DNA from: DATAEU01 sp046724395
GTDB taxonomy: Bacteria; Actinomycetota; UBA4738; HRBIN12
DNA length: 16,770 nucleotides
Reading direction: 5' to 3'
Assembly (NCBI GenBank): GCA_046724395.1
Contig: JBKOWM010000132.1
Location: 1 to 16,770, forward strand
The translations under genes and the position numbers were made by a program. Below, piece by piece: positions 14,161-16,770 of the stretch. The stretch's first letter is position 1, and the number at the start of each line of letters is the position of its first letter. The notes under the pieces were generated by a model. It was not told where the DNA came from. It made no database searches and saw only the letters and a program-made list of their open reading frames with translations.

Positions 14161-15003
14161 TTGATCCCCATCCGGGACGCCAACCCGACCCGCCGGTTCG
14201 CGTGGGTGACGCTTGCGATCATCGTCGCCAATGTCGTCGTCTTCCTGTTCTGGGAGCCCACGCTGGGCGCGAACGCGCAGGAGCGATCGTTCTTCTTCTT
14301 CTATTGCCACGCCGAGGTGCCCTGGGAGGTGACCCATCAGGAGTCCCTGGCGCAGGGTGGAGCCCCGGCCCGTGCGGCGATCGAAGCCGACCTGGGCGAG
14401 GAATTCGGGGCGAACGTCGGGACGGCCCTTCAGACCGAGCTGCAGCGGCGTTGTCCGGACAAGAGTTGGTGGGAGTCGGTGTTCGTCGCGATGTTCCTGC
14501 ACGGTGGTTGGTTTCACCTCGGTGGCAACATGCTGTTCCTTTGGATCTTCGGAAACAACGTCGAGGACCGCCTCGGCCGGGTGATGTTCGTCGTGTTCTA
14601 TGTCCTCGGCGGCATCGCGGCGACCCTCTTGCAGGTCGCATTCGGGCCCGACTCCACGATCCCGAACCTCGGCGCGTCGGGCGCGATCGCCGCGATCCTC
14701 GGCGCCTATCTCGTCATGTTCCCCCGCGCCCGCGTGGTGACGCTCATCTTCTTCTTCTTCATCACGTGGATCGAGTTGCCGGCGGTTGTCGTCCTCGGGG
14801 CGTGGTTCGTTCTCCAGTTCTTCAGTGGCGTCGGCGGTCTAACGAGCGATGTCAGCAGCGGCGTCGCGTATTGGGCACACGTCGGCGGGTTCGCGTTCGG
14901 TGCGGCCGCGACGTGGCTGCTCTTCCGCGACCGCGGCGACCGCGGTCGCCCGGCGCCTGGCCCGTACCCGTACCTGCCGCCGCGCCCGGACGACTCCTAT
15001 TAG
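14161..15003 (+). CDS. Rhomboid family intramembrane serine protease
   Basis: Cleaves single-span membrane proteins within the bilayer; polytopic inner-membrane protein. The 280-residue product starts IPIRDANPT, followed by membrane segment 1 (about 14-31), then an extra-membrane stretch of ~75 residues. The core has the rhomboid motif HGGWFHLGGNMLFLWIFGNN (114-133, with His119 and Asn123), the catalytic serine in GASG (Ser173) and the catalytic histidine in AHVGGFAFGA (His240). The end is a polar, Pro/Arg-rich tail. The TTG at 14161 is chosen because many actinobacterial rhomboids begin MIPxRD; an in-frame GTG at 14119 would add 14 residues without a better ribosome binding site. The gene stands alone: divergent from the operon on its left, and convergent with the phosphatase gene on its right across a 31-nt gap without a clear terminator. 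Substrate unknown. Confidence 0.93.
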   Translation: MIPIRDANPTRRFAWVTLAIIVANVVVFLFWEPTLGANAQERSFFFFYCHAEVPWEVTHQESLAQGGAPARAAIEADLGEEFGANVGTALQTELQRRCPDKSWWESVFVAMFLHGGWFHLGGNMLFLWIFGNNVEDRLGRVMFVVFYVLGGIAATLLQVAFGPDSTIPNLGASGAIAAILGAYLVMFPRARVVTLIFFFFITWIELPAVVVLGAWFVLQFFSGVGGLTSDVSSGVAYWAHVGGFAFGAAATWLLFRDRGDRGRPAPGPYPYLPPRPDDSY

Positions 15004-15034
15004 CGTCGCCATCGGCGTGCGCTCGGCGCCCGGA

Positions 15035-15847
15035 CTAGACGGGGCTCGTCGAGACCTCGCCGAAAACCGGTTCCGGATCGGCGAACAGCGCGCGCAGGTC
15101 CCGAGAGACATACGTCGGGCGGACGTCGGAACGCCCAGCGTCCGGCGCGGTCGCAACGCCGGTGAGAACCAGGAGCGAGTCGATGCCGACGGCCGCGGCA
15201 CCCGCGATGTCGGTGTCGATTCGATCCCCGATCACGAGAGGGTGGTTTCCGCCGGCCCGGCGCCGCGCTGCCTGGAACAACGGTGCGTGCGGCTTGCCGA
15301 TGACGAGCGGGTCGGCACCGGTGGCGGCCACGACGGCGGCGAGAAGAGCTCCAGCCCCCGGCCAGAGCCCGTCGGCGGCCGGATAGGTCGGGTCCGCATT
15401 CGTCGCGACGAGCATCGCGCCCCGCTCGATGAGGAGCGCCGCGGTGCGGAGCTTGTCGTACGTGATCCCCCGGTCCCATCCGACGACGACGGACTCCGCC
15501 GTCTCCGCATCGGTCCCGAGAATTCGGATCCCGACGCCGCGCAGCGCCTCGAGCACCCCGTCCTCGCCGATGACGAACGCCTCTCGGACCCCCCGCCGGC
15601 GCAGCTCCTCCGCGGTCACGATCGCCGAGCTCACGACCTCTTCGGCGGAGGCGCGGACGCCCAGTCGCCCGAGCTTCTCCGCGACCTGCAGCGGCGTGCG
15701 CGAGGAGTTGTTGGTCATGAAGACCAATGCCCGGCCACGCCGGCGCAAGCCATCGACGGCCTCAGCGGCGTGCCGGACGGGATCGTCGGATCGGTACAGA
15801 ACGCCGTCGAGGTCGAACAGAAAGGCGTCGTAACGCTCCGCCAGCAT
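15035..15847 (-). CDS. HAD-IIA family phosphatase (NagD/glycerol-phosphate phosphatase-like)
   Basis: Predicted Mg-dependent phosphohydrolase acting on a small phosphorylated metabolite; cytosolic. The 270-residue product has HAD motif I FDLDGVLYRSD (Asp12 nucleophile, Asp14 acid/base), motif II MTNNSSRTP (44-52), Lys185 in IGKPH (motif III) and motif IV VIGDRIDTDIAGA (Asp208, Asp213). The C2 cap lies between motifs II and III, which defines HAD-IIA. The equivalent gene in M. tuberculosis, Rv1692, has been reported as a glycerol-3-phosphate phosphatase; the same substrate here is an inference from synteny. The start ATG at 15847 shares its A with the TPR gene stop (TGATG), so translation is coupled; a longer reading would lie inside that gene. 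Confidence 0.94.
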   Translation of the reverse strand: MLAERYDAFLFDLDGVLYRSDDPVRHAAEAVDGLRRRGRALVFMTNNSSRTPLQVAEKLGRLGVRASAEEVVSSAIVTAEELRRRGVREAFVIGEDGVLEALRGVGIRILGTDAETAESVVVGWDRGITYDKLRTAALLIERGAMLVATNADPTYPAADGLWPGAGALLAAVVAATGADPLVIGKPHAPLFQAARRRAGGNHPLVIGDRIDTDIAGAAAVGIDSLLVLTGVATAPDAGRSDVRPTYVSRDLRALFADPEPVFGEVSTSPV

Positions 15848-16224
15848 CAGCCGGCGAGCCGGCGAAGGGCCGTCTCGTAGTCGTCGACATCGGGACGCAT
15901 GGCGACGGCGAGCTTCAGATGTCCGATCGCGCGCATCCGCTGGCCCGTTCGCTCGCACGCAAGGCCCAGGGCGAAGTGTCCGTAGTCGTCGGCGGGATTG
16001 AGCTGCACCAGCTTGGTGAACTCCCGGCGCGCGCGCGCCATTCGCCCGCTCATGTAGAGCGCGCGTCCGAGCGCCGTCCGGATCGATGCCTTGTCGGGCT
16101 CGATCAGCTTGGCCCGCGCGAGCACCATCGCGGCCTGGTGTGGATGGCCCTCGGCCAGGAACCGGAGGCCGCGCGCGAACAGATCGTACGCATCGTCGTC
16201 GTCGAGCCGTCTGCTATAACCCAC
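15847..16224 (-). CDS. Small tetratricopeptide-repeat protein
   Basis: 125 residues, nearly all TPR: three helix-pair repeats at about 11-44, 45-78 and 79-112, with typical spacing (AxxxLARAKLIEPD, ALGRALYMSGRMARARREF, HFALGLACERTGQ). Such proteins act as protein-protein adaptors; there is no signal peptide or membrane segment. The start is GTG at 16224, without a good ribosome binding site. It is translationally coupled to the HAD phosphatase and corresponds in position to the TPR protein Rv1691 of M. tuberculosis. Its start codon is only 6 nt from the start of the divergent DUF1015 gene, so its promoter must lie inside that gene. Confidence 0.88.
   Translation of the reverse strand: MGYSRRLDDDDAYDLFARGLRFLAEGHPHQAAMVLARAKLIEPDKASIRTALGRALYMSGRMARARREFTKLVQLNPADDYGHFALGLACERTGQRMRAIGHLKLAVAMRPDVDDYETALRRLAG
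16215..16220 (+). promoter_or_regulatory. Possible -10 element of the DUF1015 gene (leaderless?)
   Basis: TATAAC, five of six matches to the TATAAT consensus in otherwise very GC-rich DNA, ends 10 nt before the GTG at 16231. This spacing would place transcription start at or just before the start codon. It overlaps the first codons of the divergent TPR gene. No -35 is recognisable. Confidence 0.35.
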
Positions 16225-16230
16225 TGCACC

Positions 16231-16770
16231 GTGTCCCGGATCTCACCCTTCGTCGGTCTGCTGTACGACGGCTCGGATGTCGGCCCGCTGGAGCGCGTGA
16301 CGACCCCGCCATATGACACCATCGGCGCCGCCGACCAGCGGCGGTACCTCTCGGCGGACCCGCACAACGTGATCCGCATCGATTCGCCCGAAGCGCTGCC
16401 GAACGACGACGCCGACGCAAAGTATAGAAGGGCGGCGTCCTCGTTCCGATCCTGGCGCGAGGAGGGCGTGCTGGTGACCACTCCACAACCGAGCTATTTC
16501 CCGTACGAGATGCGGTTCGCGTATCACGGTTCCGAGCGAGCGATCAGAGGGCTCGTCTGCGCCGTGGAGCTCGAGGACTGGGGTGGGTCGATTCTGCCGC
16601 ATGAGCGGACGATGGACGGCCCGGTCGAGGATCGGCTGCGCCTGACCCGCGCCGCGCGGGCGAACCTTTCGGCGATCCAAGCGATCGTCGTCGCTGCCTC
16701 GGACGCGTTCGCCGCGGCGTTGGATGACGCGGCGGCGGCGCGCCCGGCGGCCGAACTGACTGACGAGCAG
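16231..16770 (+). CDS. DUF1015 family protein, N-terminal part (runs off the right edge)
   Basis: The first 180 codons are present, open to the end of the window. The fragment matches the uncharacterised DUF1015 family: ISPFVGLLYD (4-13), TTPPYDTI (25-32), a PHNVIRID segment (about 43-50) followed by a predicted helix ending SWREEGVLV, and the most conserved segment LPHERTMDGPVEDRLRL (about 128-144) followed by ARANLSAI. No catalytic role is established for the family, so none is given. The start is GTG at 16231, chosen because ISPF follows immediately as in relatives. There is no ribosome binding site, but a -10-like TATAAC lies 10 nt upstream, which would fit a leaderless transcript. The gene is divergent from the TPR gene. 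Confidence 0.88.
   Translation, partial: MSRISPFVGLLYDGSDVGPLERVTTPPYDTIGAADQRRYLSADPHNVIRIDSPEALPNDDADAKYRRAASSFRSWREEGVLVTTPQPSYFPYEMRFAYHGSERAIRGLVCAVELEDWGGSILPHERTMDGPVEDRLRLTRAARANLSAIQAIVVAASDAFAAALDDAAAARPAAELTDEQ

Noticed and set aside
15004..15034. Small inverted repeat (CGCC ATC GGCG) in the gap between the convergent rhomboid and phosphatase genes.
   Set aside because: A 4-bp stem without a T-run is too weak to call a terminator.
13482..15038. Plus-strand open frame of 518 codons spanning tlyA, the phasin-like gene and the rhomboid gene in another frame.
   Set aside because: It runs through three genes that have family motifs or good start signals in other frames, and has no motif of its own.
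1..16770. Search for CRISPR repeats, tRNA or rRNA genes, riboswitches, toxin-antitoxin or defence genes.
   Set aside because: None recognised by reading; almost all bases are in well-supported genes and gaps are at most 164 nt.

Overview
The window is a gene-dense, GC-rich chromosomal segment from a bacterium, most likely an actinobacterium (Actinomycetota) outside the mycolate group. The evidence is the gene content and order on the minus strand: TPR protein, HAD-IIA phosphatase, a coiled-coil protein, tlyA, nadK, recN, steA, mctB/steB, (glycosyltransferase), pyrG, NUDIX hydrolase, (ald), xerD. This is essentially the Mycobacterium tuberculosis Rv1691-Rv1701 order, and SteA and MctB are actinobacterial families. 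GTG starts are common and start/stop overlaps are frequent, as expected for a high-GC actinobacterium. No rRNA, tRNA, CRISPR array, insertion sequence, phage gene or plasmid gene was seen.

Layout. Right end (15035-16770): a divergent pair, with a DUF1015-family gene running off the window on the plus strand and a TPR protein plus a HAD-IIA sugar/glycerol-phosphate phosphatase on the minus strand; their two start codons are 6 nt apart. Centre right (14036-15003): a lone plus-strand rhomboid protease gene, divergent from the main minus-strand operon. Main operon (about 14035 down to 4344, minus): a phasin-like coiled-coil protein, tlyA, nadK, recN, steA, mctB/steB, a glycosyltransferase fusion, pyrG and a NUDIX hydrolase, mostly joined by 4-nt overlaps. 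Left part (4179 to 1, minus): after a 164-nt gap come ald, xerD, a DksA/TraR zinc-finger protein, deoB and the start of a pyrimidine-nucleoside phosphorylase. The order xerD-deoB-phosphorylase recalls the Firmicutes xerD-drm-punA-pdp cluster, here with a DksA-like gene inserted.

Functionally the window is mainly housekeeping: nucleotide supply (CTP synthase, NAD kinase, nucleoside salvage), rRNA modification (TlyA), DNA repair and chromosome resolution (RecN, XerD), and septum/envelope functions (SteA, SteB). The least ordinary item is a single protein joining a GT2 glycosyltransferase to a degenerate MraY/WecA-like membrane domain, translationally coupled to steA-steB. A second oddity is that steA has no normal start codon after the recN stop. 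I saw no obvious new defence or mobile system.
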